This document shows positions 55,572 to 64,000 of a stretch of 64,000 bases of DNA, piece after piece. Position 1 is the stretch's first letter; every line of letters starts with the position of its first letter. The stretch comes from Lenzites betulinus (Eukaryota; Basidiomycota; Agaricomycetes; Polyporales; Polyporaceae), in contig JABYQU010000007.1 of NCBI GenBank assembly GCA_022264855.1, forward strand, positions 926,618 to 990,617, written 5' to 3'. The position numbers and the translations under genes were made by a program. The notes under the pieces are model-generated. The model searched no databases. It was not told the origin of the DNA and worked only from the letters and a program-made list of their open reading frames with translations.

Positions 55572-58500
55572 TCACATGTGCCACGCTTGGAGGATGTCCT
55601 CGAACTGCCCTATGTCTTCGTCGCACATCTGGGCAAGGTAAGGACGCACACTCTATAACGGACGTTACTCCTAGGCGCATATATGATACTTGAAGGTCGC
55701 TCACCCTGGTATGATCCAACCTGTCCGCTGGTGCATCTGCTCTACGAGCTGCGTCGTAGGCCTTCTCGCAGGATCTTGACATCTGGGTCCACATGGCGGC
55801 CGTTTTCTTCGCATACGCTCTTTCTCCACCCTCACAAGCATCTGCGGCTGTGTCCCAAAGCGCGGCGTAGGCGCGGTACCCCATAGAAGTCCGCCGAAAT
55901 TCTGCACACAACCGATTCACGGCCTCATCTGCCCTGTCCTTCTCAGCCTTAGCCCGAAACCATTGGACCATATCCACTGCACAGAGAAATAATCAGCAGA
56001 GGACCATGCGAAGGGGCAACAGGTGGGCGTACCACTAGTGGAGAGAGTGTCCGCGGCTTGCCCACCAGACCGTGTGTTTGTCGATGGCGTCTTGTCGTAG
56101 ACGTTCCAGATCCAAGAGCCGGAGCGCTGACTGTCGTGCAGAGTTCGTGGGGCAGCCATATTGGCTATGGCGAGGTCAGAGTCGAGACGTATGACTTGCA
56201 ATCGGCTCCCTGGGGTATCGTCCGTTCTCCCGTCATAATCGTTTGCACGAAGGGCATTGATGCGTTCGAAGTTATAGTTATAGCGAGAGGCGAGAACGCG
56301 TGCACGTGCGTCCGCACGCTGGATTTCCTCCTGGGATGCGGCATTCGCTCGCCCGCCGCGAACATGCTTGCGCTTGTGTTCGATGTGTGCGGCGCGGTGC
56401 TTGACAGCCAGTCGTATGGCATCGAGCTGATCGAAGGCGAGGCCGATTCGGATGGTCCGTTCATAGTCTGCGAGGGTGTGAAGGTTATAGTCTGCTCGCT
56501 CTTCATGAGTGTAGTCAGAAGGTAGCCCGAGGCCGTCGGGGCATGGTTCGTATCGAGGGTCCTCGGCTTCTTCCTCATCGAACACGTAGTCCTGGAGCTC
56601 ATCGTATTCCTCCTCGCAGTTAGCCATGTGCTTCCGCTGGGACTTCTGCCACTTAATGAGCTTGTCGTGGAATGTGGCCCAGTTAAGCTTGTGGTCGAAA
56701 CCGTCCTCAACGACGCTCTCCTTTTTGGCTCGTTGATCTCGGATGTAGCGTAGATGCAAGCTGCCATGAGCGCGTTAGTTGGACAACACACCGGGCATGT
56801 AGATATAACTTACAGCTCCAGCTCGAGGTCTATCGCATGCTTGATAAACATGGCAGCGGAATTCTTGAGCTGAGCGCTGGCCGCGTGTTGGTGCGTCCGG
56901 CGCTGGCTCTTTTTCTGTCCCAAGATTTCCTGCAAAGCCGTCTCCACGTTCGGTACTGCGACAGTGGTGAATGAGCATGTGTGTGGGGGCGGGCAGTGCT
57001 GTACACGTACGTTCGGCTCGGTTCCACATGTACACGCTGGTCGCATACACTTTCGTTTTGGCGCGGAACGTGAGGGGGGTGGGAGCTTCATCGTCGACGT
57101 CCAGCGATAGCCATTGCTGGACTGTCACTGCGCCGGCCAAGCCTGTCAAGCTCGCCAAGTAGCGCGTGGTGCGTCGCTGCGCGCCATAAGCCTCCTCCAG
57201 CTTGCGCGCTAGGAATCGTGCTGTAGGCTACTGTCAGTGCATCGTACGAGGAAATAAGCTTGGGACATCAACGCACGCATTTGCCACGTCTTCCGCCAGT
57301 TCCAGTAATTGAACAATGAGTTCAGCGCGTCATGTCTAGCCCCAGCTGTCATCTCCCGAGTGGATAAGCCGGCGATGTTCATCTCTGCCCATGGGGTCTC
57401 CACACCTTCGCCGTGGGCGAGTCCGAATCCACGTGCGTAGCAGAAAGCGTACACTATTTGACACATCTCTTGATGAGCATGCATGTGCAGCTTCGGGAGG
57501 AGCATCTTCAGGTCTTGCACTAGTGGAACTAAGTTGGGGTGGGACTTAGCGAATCTTTCGACGATATGACAAATATAGCTGCAGACGACGTCGTAAGACA
57601 TCCCTCGCTCCAGTAATTGTTCGGTGCCCATGAGCGCAGCAGCGAGTGCGTAGTCGGCCTGCCCCCACCTATAGTCAGGATGAGACTGTGACACTACAAA
57701 GACTGGTGGGAGTTGGATGTGCTTACGTCTCCGTTGTATGCAGGTCTACTGTCGCTCCGGGACGGAAGTGTAGATGGTCACACATGAAAGCGAGAATGCC
57801 GCTGTTGTCGACGTATCGAAATTTACCCGTCCGTTGAGTCCGCGCGACCTTGAAACCGGTACAAGTTATCCCCTGGGGAAGAGGTTCGAAGGTAAGTCTC
57901 TCTATTGATGCTCGGAAAGAGCGGACGAGAACGAAACTCACCACATCCTCCCCGACGTTCACCGTTTGTTTCCCTTTGCCGTGGAATTTTTGGTTGAGGA
58001 AGTCGCGCATCAGATGCTCAGGCACGAAAAACGCTTCGCCGGTTGTCAGCGCGATGTCAAACTCGTCCGCCGGCTTGCTCTTCTTCTGGAGGCTGTAGTT
58101 GCCGTCCGCACAGAAAACGAGCCGATATAGGTACCTATACGGTTGAAGTCCCTTAGTATGCACATCCCCAAATAAGAGGCTTGTGGCGTACCTCAGTTCG
58201 TCTGGCGTGTCCTTCCAATCCTCCGGAAGATTGAAGTCCGGGATAGGGCAAGTCATACAGGGTACAGTGATGCTCATCGGGTCTCGTCCGGGAATGGTGA
58301 TGTGAAACCGTCGTCCCGCACGCTTTACCGAGGTTAGATGGCGATATATGCGCGCGGCAATGAGAAAGTCACGGTATCTATCCTGTGCGGGGATCAATCG
58401 ACGAATACAAGCGAGGGCAGTGCAGGTAACATACCAGCACTGGATCGTCATGTGGGCTGAGCTGCTCTACAATACGCACAAAATCTTGGGTGCTGCGCTT

Positions 58501-59470
58501 GCTCACGTCGAAGTCGAGATGAAACCTTTCGAGCACCTGGCATGTGAACGCGGTTTCGATCCTGTCCAACGTCGCGGGGAACAGATCGATTCGAAGAAGT
58601 TGGGAGAGTCGTGATCGACGGCCTGGACAGTGGCAGTACTGTAGCAGAGTGGAATGCACCCCGTTGTCGTGAAGAATGACGAACTTGATTGGTGGTTGAC
58701 CGATGGGGATATTCGGACATGCATCGCCGTGGTGGCCCAGATAGAACACAAAGCCAAATTGAGACAAGTCACGACGTTCAAAATAATCGCCGTTCCAGAC
58801 AGACAGCCAGTGGAGAGGGAGGTTACGATGAAGGCGGACAGCGCAGCGGGTGCACGTGGCCTCACGTCCAGGGCACTCGCGGCATCTCGCGATGGAGGGA
58901 AGGGAACACCCTGGAGTAGAGCAACTTCCTGGAACGTCGATGTCGTGGTCCTTCCAAAACATATCGGACAAGATGTCGTCGAAGTGCGGCCGAAAGGCGT
59001 CGATGCGCGCAGAAGGCGTGTTCTATTGATGCGTCAGTATCCGCACATCAACGATATCGAGCAGTAAGCAGTATTTACCTTTGCCTGGGAGCCTTGGTCT
59101 CCTCGGTTGGGCCCTGGTTCTGGAGCAGGCGTAGCGCTTGAATTATCGGCGGGGGGGGAGGCGGCGCGGACGAGGAGTTGTCACCGTGGCACGATACGCA
59201 GTCATCGTCGACGCAGAGGTTGTCACTTGCATATTCATCCGATGGATCTTTGGTGGACTCCGTAGCTTCAACTGTCGCCGCATCGAATTGACCGTCCTCT
59301 CGCTGTCGCTTCAGGGGTGGGCCCTGGGACGAGTACTCCAAGTGGCGTTCACGTAGGTCCAAGGACCCTCCTGGCTGGACAGCGTATTCTGATTGTCTTG
59401 CTCGGGCTTTGGTCTGCCCTGAGGACCTGGCTACCGAACGAGGCAAGGTGACACGTTTCTTGAAGACCAT
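55572..59470 (-). CDS. KDZ (Kyakuja-Dileera-Zisupton) transposase with CxC2 cysteine cluster
   Basis: Large multi-exon gene starting MVFKKR at 59470. Recognised exons include 59470-59079, 59022-58435, 58382-58192, 58134-57942, 57872-57727 and 57668-about 57277, ending at TGA 55574-55572 after QFEDILQAW. The CxC2-type cluster is in exon 2 (CSTPGCSLP, CRECPG, CTRCAVRLHRNLPLHWLSVW). Catalytic-domain motifs are YLYRLVFCADGNYSLQKKSK, SYDVVCSYICHIVERF, LHMHAHQEMCQIVYAFCYAR, GFGLAHGEGVETPWAEMN and REMTAGARHDALN. The C-terminal region is helical. The splice from exon 1 to exon 2 does not keep frame as read; a run of eight G near 59149 in exon 1 could hide a one-base indel. Otherwise the gene looks intact. 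Confidence 0.88.
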
Positions 59471-60211
59471 GACGAGCCTGACGAGTTGGGAGAGGAGAGA
59501 GGAGAGATTGTTGGCAAGACGGTCCAAGGTGAGTGCAGGGCACAGCTGTGAGAGTGAGGTGGAAACTGACTTGTGGGCTACAGTTTGGGCGGGTAGCGGC
59601 CAACGAGACGCGTGAGTAACGTTGGATGGCGATGCGATAGATAGGCCCCCGCGCAATCAATCGTCGTCCGGGTGATTTGTGAGCTCGGGCGGAATTCCTA
59701 GGTAGCTCAGGGTCTCGGCACAAATACTTCCAGGAATGAGGTCTCACCGGGGTTGGCGGCGGTCTGGATCGGATAAATCCATAATCGCGATACAGATGTA
59801 TCTTGTGCCTACAGTAGGGATGAATGTAACTTCCAGGTTTCATGTCTGAACAGCGACGCTGACTCACAAGTGAAATGGCGTCATCGGCATCCATCTGGAA
59901 CATGAAGGAACGCGGTCGAGCGGACGTCGTGCTCGCATGATGTGGGTCCAGCCAAGGTTGACCCGTCTGTGGCTGGACCCGTGCCATCCAAATGTGTTCT
60001 TCCAGGCTGTGGAGATTAAGGTCGCTAAACTGGCGGCATGTCTCCTTGTCTCAGATACTGTCGTCGGTCGAAGATGGCCGGTATGTCGCACAACGTCAAT
60101 CTCCACGCGCCCGCGGCTCTGACCAGGCTCAAAAAGTAGTCGCTGGATGGACAGCCAGAAATGGGGAAATAGGTACACGCCAGATGAACTTGTAGGTAGC
60201 ACGCGCAGATC
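59471..60211. other. Region upstream of KDZ transposase
   Basis: 740 bases with several short minus-strand frames, none with a recognised motif. No terminal inverted repeat of the KDZ element was identified here. Confidence 0.4.
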
Positions 60212-61703
60212 TCAATCGGACAGCACGATCACGTCAGACTCGGCACAAGCCTTCCCTTTGCCCTTCCCTTGGCCGTGACGGCGCGAGCGTCCACGCTGGG
60301 GCAGAGATGATGACGAACCCGCTGAACTTGGCCCTGCTTCAGCGCCCTGCGAGTGATTCCCGATACCGGTGGTATCGTCGTTACGCTGACGCTTGCGCAT
60401 GCTCGCGCGTTCGAGCGGGGAAGGGGACCGTTTGCGGATTTTGGATGAGTCGCCAGGGGCATGGGAACGGATGCGAGGTTGGCCCACGATCGCGCGTTCG
60501 AGCGGGGAAGGGGACCGTTTACGGATTTTGGATGAGTCTCCGGGGGCCAGGGAACGGATGCGAGATTTGCCCACGGCTTCGTCGAGGTCTTCGAAAGCGA
60601 ACGGCAGGAGGTCTAGGACGGAGCGTACATTGGGCGTGCCTGGCATTGACTGGGGCTCGGCTGGAGCGCCTGAACGCGTGGCCCGGCGACTCGCGTACGG
60701 AGGTGGAATGGCTGGGATGCGAGGTCTCGTGTCTGGCTGACCAGCCGGTGGTAGTAGGAGCGCCTTGTAATGTTCCAGGTTAGGGGTGGTGGCGAGGTAC
60801 ATATCACGATAGAGCACACGCTCTCCGGGAGCGAGGAAAACGCGCTGGTGAGCTTTGGGGTACGGCGACCAGCTCTGTGCGTTGTGATGCCACATGGTAT
60901 ACACGACCTTGTGGGCTTCGGCCGGGAGTATTTGAAGAGCGGCTATGATTGCGGGCTGGCTGAAGCAGAACTCCACGACCTCGTCACGGGGCGTTCCCTT
61001 GGCATCAATGAGCAGGGGATTGTGGCGGCCCTGGGAACAAAGGTCGGTGAGATGGGATGGAAGCGAAGACAACCTAGTGAATGCTTACAGGGATGTATAC
61101 GTAGACGAGGACGTCGCATATAGGCTTCGGAGGCCGACCAAGTCGTCCACGCTGGGAGGATAGCGCGCTGCTGACGGACGAGCTCCGTGAGAGCGTGTTG
61201 AAGGTGCGCACGGAGGTAGTACTGGAAGGCGAGCCCAGGCGCAAAGATGCGGTCGAAGATGGTGTGGCAAGCTGTCGTGAAAGCGCCGACGCCTCGTCCT
61301 CGTCCTCGAGTTCCTCGCGAAGGTTCCCCTTCATGAGTGTAGCTTCGCTGGCCAAGAGCAGAGATCCATTGACAGGCGGATCGAGCGCGGCGATGCGCGT
61401 CCAGATGTTCAACCGGCGGCGAATGTATAGGTGGGGAACGAGGGGCTTCGTATGATGCATACATTTGCCTCGCAGGTTGAGGCACTATGTGCAGCCAGTT
61501 AGTGTGAGGAAAGATATGACACTGTGAACGAGACTGACCAGTTCAAACACGATGCCGGCGTTGGCGAATTCGCTACCTCCATACGATTTGACAATCCCAT
61601 GACGCGCGCCATGGAGACAAGGATGCAGCCAGGATCGCCAGGTTACCCCACTGGCACGTAGTTCTTCGTCGACTATCTGCCTCACGCGGTCGTCAATACG
61701 CAT
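60212..61703 (-). CDS. Hypothetical protein, uncertain model, ends in SIM-like motif
   Basis: The first exon is clear at 61703-61539 (MRIDDRVRQIVDEELRASGV, donor GTCAGT). The middle (61485-61073) seems coding in two different frames (NGSLLLASEATLMKGNLREE, then RIFAPGLAFQYYLRAHLQHA), so a frameshift or missed intron lies near 61265. The last exon, 61072-60212, reads HLTDLCSQGRHNPLLIDAKG and SPYPKAHQRVFLAPGERVLY. It then has two tandem 29-residue repeats (APGDSSKIRKRSPSPLERA), a basic region and the end SDVIVLSD. That ending resembles a SUMO-interacting motif. Family unknown. It lies between KDZ and dioxygenase-like genes and may be part of the same mobile unit. Confidence 0.5.
60404..60577 (-). 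repeat. Two tandem 87-base units inside the hypothetical gene
   Basis: CGCGCGTTCGAGCGGGGAAG starts at 60404 and again at 60491. The two units differ at a few positions and encode 29-residue repeats. Confidence 0.85.
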
Positions 61704-62439
61704 GGTGGGTACAGCGGAGTAGGACGCAGTGCCTTGGGGGGCGCGCGCGTTGCCCGCGCGCCGTTGAGGTAACTTATATCGCTTCAGCCAGTGGAATTAG
61801 TATGTGCCCGACGGCTGTGACGCAGCCTGCGGGCGATCGTCGTGTCCGATTCAAGATCCAGCTTCGGATTTATTCGTCTTTCTGATATTTAATTTGAGAA
61901 TTGGAGATATGTCGGAAATTGGATGCATCTGAATCATGTGTCGTCTGAGTCAGTAGATTGTCACGACCACTTCGCGGCTCGTACCAAGTGCTCGCACCGG
62001 GGACCTTCAACAGCAAGAGTAGCACTGTCAGTGTTAGAGGAACAACTGGGGCGCTCAACTAGCGACTCCCAAGCGGGTGCCCAACAGGAAGAACATAGGC
62101 GCGTGCAGCGTGGCCGCGCGGGCACTGCCGCCAATTCAAGCCGGGCGTTAATTGGGCTCAGCATGGAAGTCATTACTACTAACTCCTTGACGTTGCAAGT
62201 ACGAGCTGTAGTGGCCGGGGAACTGATTCGAATTTGCGCCCCAGGATACTCTAATACCAGTCGAAATGTCGACGCTGAGCCACGCTGCGCATTGAGGAAG
62301 ATCGTGAAGAGCACGTCCTGCGCAGTCCTTAGTTCTCATTAACCTTGTGAATATTTAGAAACCCCAATGTACATCGGCTGGAGGGGGAGGGGGCGTACGG
62401 ACGATATGATTCACAGTAGATACAGGAGAACATGACATA
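61704..62439. other. Intergenic
   Basis: 735 bases without a convincing frame, AT-richer than its surroundings at 61850-61930. Nothing recognised. Confidence 0.4.
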
Positions 62440-62976
62440 TTAAAGTCCCTTCGTCTGGCCGTGAGATGGACGGCCTAATACCTCCAAAGGGTGACGCAAC
62501 CAGCAGTGGCATCCTCGCCGAAGCGCACCTAAAGCTGCTTCCGCGTCCTCGCGCTTCGCCCGCTCGTGACAGTACAGGCCTCCAAACTCGCGCACGAGGT
62601 TGAACGCCATCTCCAAGTCCTTCCATAGGCGAGCCTGACGATCGGCTCCTTTCTGGGCCTCGTGAGTCGCGCGTTGCACATGGGTGAGGAAGTATAATGC
62701 AAACACTGCGTCATATCAATATCCCGCAATGGACGGAGCTCAGTGACACTCACCTTGTGCCCATTCGGTGGCTTGCTCACATCCCTGAACTTGCAGTAAA
62801 CCCCCAATTTCATGCGGGTCACCCTCGGGCGCGGCGAAAGTCACTGCATGCACACTGATAATGAAGGACAAAGGAGATATGAGCGGTATCTTGAGAGCAA
62901 TGTGACATAAAACGTACTGTCCGCATGGGAATCTGAGCTGCGAGCTTGAGGTTGGTTTGGCCGGCGGAGCATCCAT
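62440..62976 (-). CDS. Small protein of unknown function
   Basis: About 141 residues from three exons, 62976-62918, 62854-62754 and 62705-62440, with normal splice sites and continuous frame. It reads MDAPPAKPTSSSQLRFPCGH, then FALYFLTHVQRATHEAQKGA and a helical charged part (RLWKDLEMAFNLVREFGGLY, RAKREDAEAALGALRR), ending GRPSHGQTKGL. No domain recognised. It sits between the hypothetical gene and the dioxygenase-like gene on the same strand, so it may also belong to the KDZ-associated cluster. Confidence 0.55.
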
Positions 62977-63495
62977 GATTATCTTCGTCGGGGAGGACGA
63001 CGGTCAAGCGTACCTGAAAGAAAGACGGGCGGCGCAAGCTCGATAACTTTGGCGTGGCGGGGGGAAATCGTGCAACGCGCCGGCCGCATGGCGCCTGATC
63101 GCATCCATCGCTCCCGGAAAGCGCCAAATCTCACAACGAGCGGGAGGCCACTGACCTTAGTCAGTCGAGGGAAGAATGAGCGCGTGCTCAGGCTAGCGTG
63201 ATCGACGGGTCCGCGTCAGCGCTCAACGCCATGCCCTTTGGGGACCGGCGCGCAACAGAATTGTACCTGTTTGGGCACCCCATGGGTGATCAGGAGCTGG
63301 ACACCTTCGTGTTGAGATGAATCGGTGCGCCGGTGTTTCCGCGCGCACGGTGATATTGTGAGTATTGGAGAGGGAGCACCTGAAATAGACAGGGTAAACG
63401 AATTAAAGAGCACCGGTGGACCAGATACACATATCACATTGATAGCGAGAGCGCGATGGGTCGAAAGCTGCAGGTGAAGTGCTGTCATGAATGAT
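62977..63495. other. Intergenic
   Basis: 519 bases between two minus-strand genes. No feature seen. Confidence 0.4.
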
Positions 63496-64000
63496 TTACC
63501 CGCTCTCCTCCCCCGAAAGTTCGCTCCAGAACGACAGCAACCCTATGCCTCGTTCCCACCGATCCATACCCAATGCCTCCGCCTCCTTCGATTTCATCCG
63601 AGGTAGCGATTTGACAGGGCGGTGCCCAGATTCGACCCATCGAAAAAGTCCGCCGGCCGAATATTGCGTAAACGAGTATCGACGCTCGTGAGGTCCAATG
63701 TCGGTGTTGGAGTGAGTAATGATAGCGGAGGGAATGAGAATGGTAGCCGCGGGAGGGAATTCAATAACCATCCTCAGCTCCCAGAGTATAATATGACCGC
63801 CTTGTACAGGTTCGTACGTGCCCATTGCCGTGATAGCGCACATACCAAACGAGAGATTCATAGAGTCCCGGTGTGGCACGGATACCGTGCGAGGACCGAG
63901 GTTGAATGTCGCGCTCGCGAACACATTATTCGGAAAGTTAGGTTGCAATCCAGGATCGGCGTGACAAAGCGCGTCCAGGGTCTTGCCATAGTATTCGTGA
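63496..64000 (-). CDS. TET/JBP-like 2-oxoglutarate/Fe(II) dioxygenase, 3' part
   Basis: The minus-strand frame is open to the window edge, so the start lies beyond 64000. From the edge it reads EYYGKTLDALCHADPGLQPN, then NNVFASATFNLGPRTVSVPH. The Fe(II)-binding HxD is in PHRDSMNLSFG. The second strand set is GGHIILWELRMVIEFPPAAT. The distal His and Arg are in ITHSNT and RRYSFTQYSAGGLFRW, giving the HxD...H...R pattern of double-stranded beta-helix dioxygenases. Fungal TET/JBP enzymes that oxidise 5-methylcytosine have this pattern and are known to be associated with KDZ transposons in basidiomycetes. A different dioxygenase subfamily remains possible because the N-terminal part is not seen. 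Confidence 0.68.
   Translation of the reverse strand, partial: HEYYGKTLDALCHADPGLQPNFPNNVFASATFNLGPRTVSVPHRDSMNLSFGMCAITAMGTYEPVQGGHIILWELRMVIEFPPAATILIPSAIITHSNTDIGPHERRYSFTQYSAGGLFRWVESGHRPVKSLPRMKSKEAEALGMDRWERGIGLLSFWSELSGEESG

Noticed and set aside
1..64000. CRISPR arrays, bacterial operons or phage features
   Set aside because: Spliceosomal introns, Pol III tRNA features and eukaryotic gene families throughout; no regularly spaced direct repeats of CRISPR type.

Overview
The window is nuclear DNA of a filamentous basidiomycete, most likely a wood- or litter-decaying agaricomycete. The evidence is many short spliceosomal introns (about 50-65 bases, GTRNGT...YAG), moderately high GC, HET and Goodbye-domain genes, an intron-containing tRNA-His, and a dense set of agaricomycete-type transposons (Ty3/Gypsy chromoviruses, hAT, CACTA-like, KDZ).

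Positions 1-32,300 are gene-rich. In order they hold the 3' part of an S10 serine carboxypeptidase, an ALY/REF-like RRM protein, a truncated Goodbye-domain gene copy, a HET-domain gene, a single-pass membrane glycoprotein, and two large convergent Goodbye/EF-hand/zinc-finger paralogues flanking an N-acetylglucosamine kinase. These are followed by the ER cargo receptor Erv14/cornichon, tRNA-His(GTG), a Ser/Pro/Gln-rich membrane protein, a conserved protein of unknown function and an Rex4-type 3'-5' exonuclease. The stretch from 5.5 to 21.7 kb reads as a self/non-self recognition neighbourhood: one HET gene plus three copies of a protein that starts with the Goodbye domain known from fungal STAND/NLR-like receptors. 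Here that domain is fused to an EF-hand, a zinc ribbon and, in one copy, a ZZ-type finger instead of a NACHT module.

Positions 32,500-54,100 are a nested transposon cluster. A CACTA-like MITE lies in the 5' flank of the Rex4 gene. It is followed by the 3' remnant of a minus-strand chromovirus (chromodomain, membrane-like small ORFs, a cysteine-rich ORF, polypurine tract, LTR). Next comes a plus-strand Ty3/Gypsy element with a third ORF. This element is split by an 8.8-kb hAT transposon with a perfect 8-bp target duplication, and again by a 364-bp solo LTR with a perfect 5-bp duplication. The hAT transposase is itself split near its 3' end by a 2.46-kb fold-back element. The insertion order can be read from the nesting.

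Positions 54,100-64,000 hold a GC-rich minisatellite, a minus-strand KDZ transposase with its CxC2-type cysteine cluster, two poorly characterised genes, and, at the right edge, part of a double-stranded beta-helix dioxygenase-like gene. That last gene resembles the TET/JBP enzymes known to travel with KDZ transposons in basidiomycetes.

Exon boundaries were read by eye from GT/AG sites, reading-frame continuity and, for the Goodbye paralogues, agreement between the two copies. No expression data or database searches were available.
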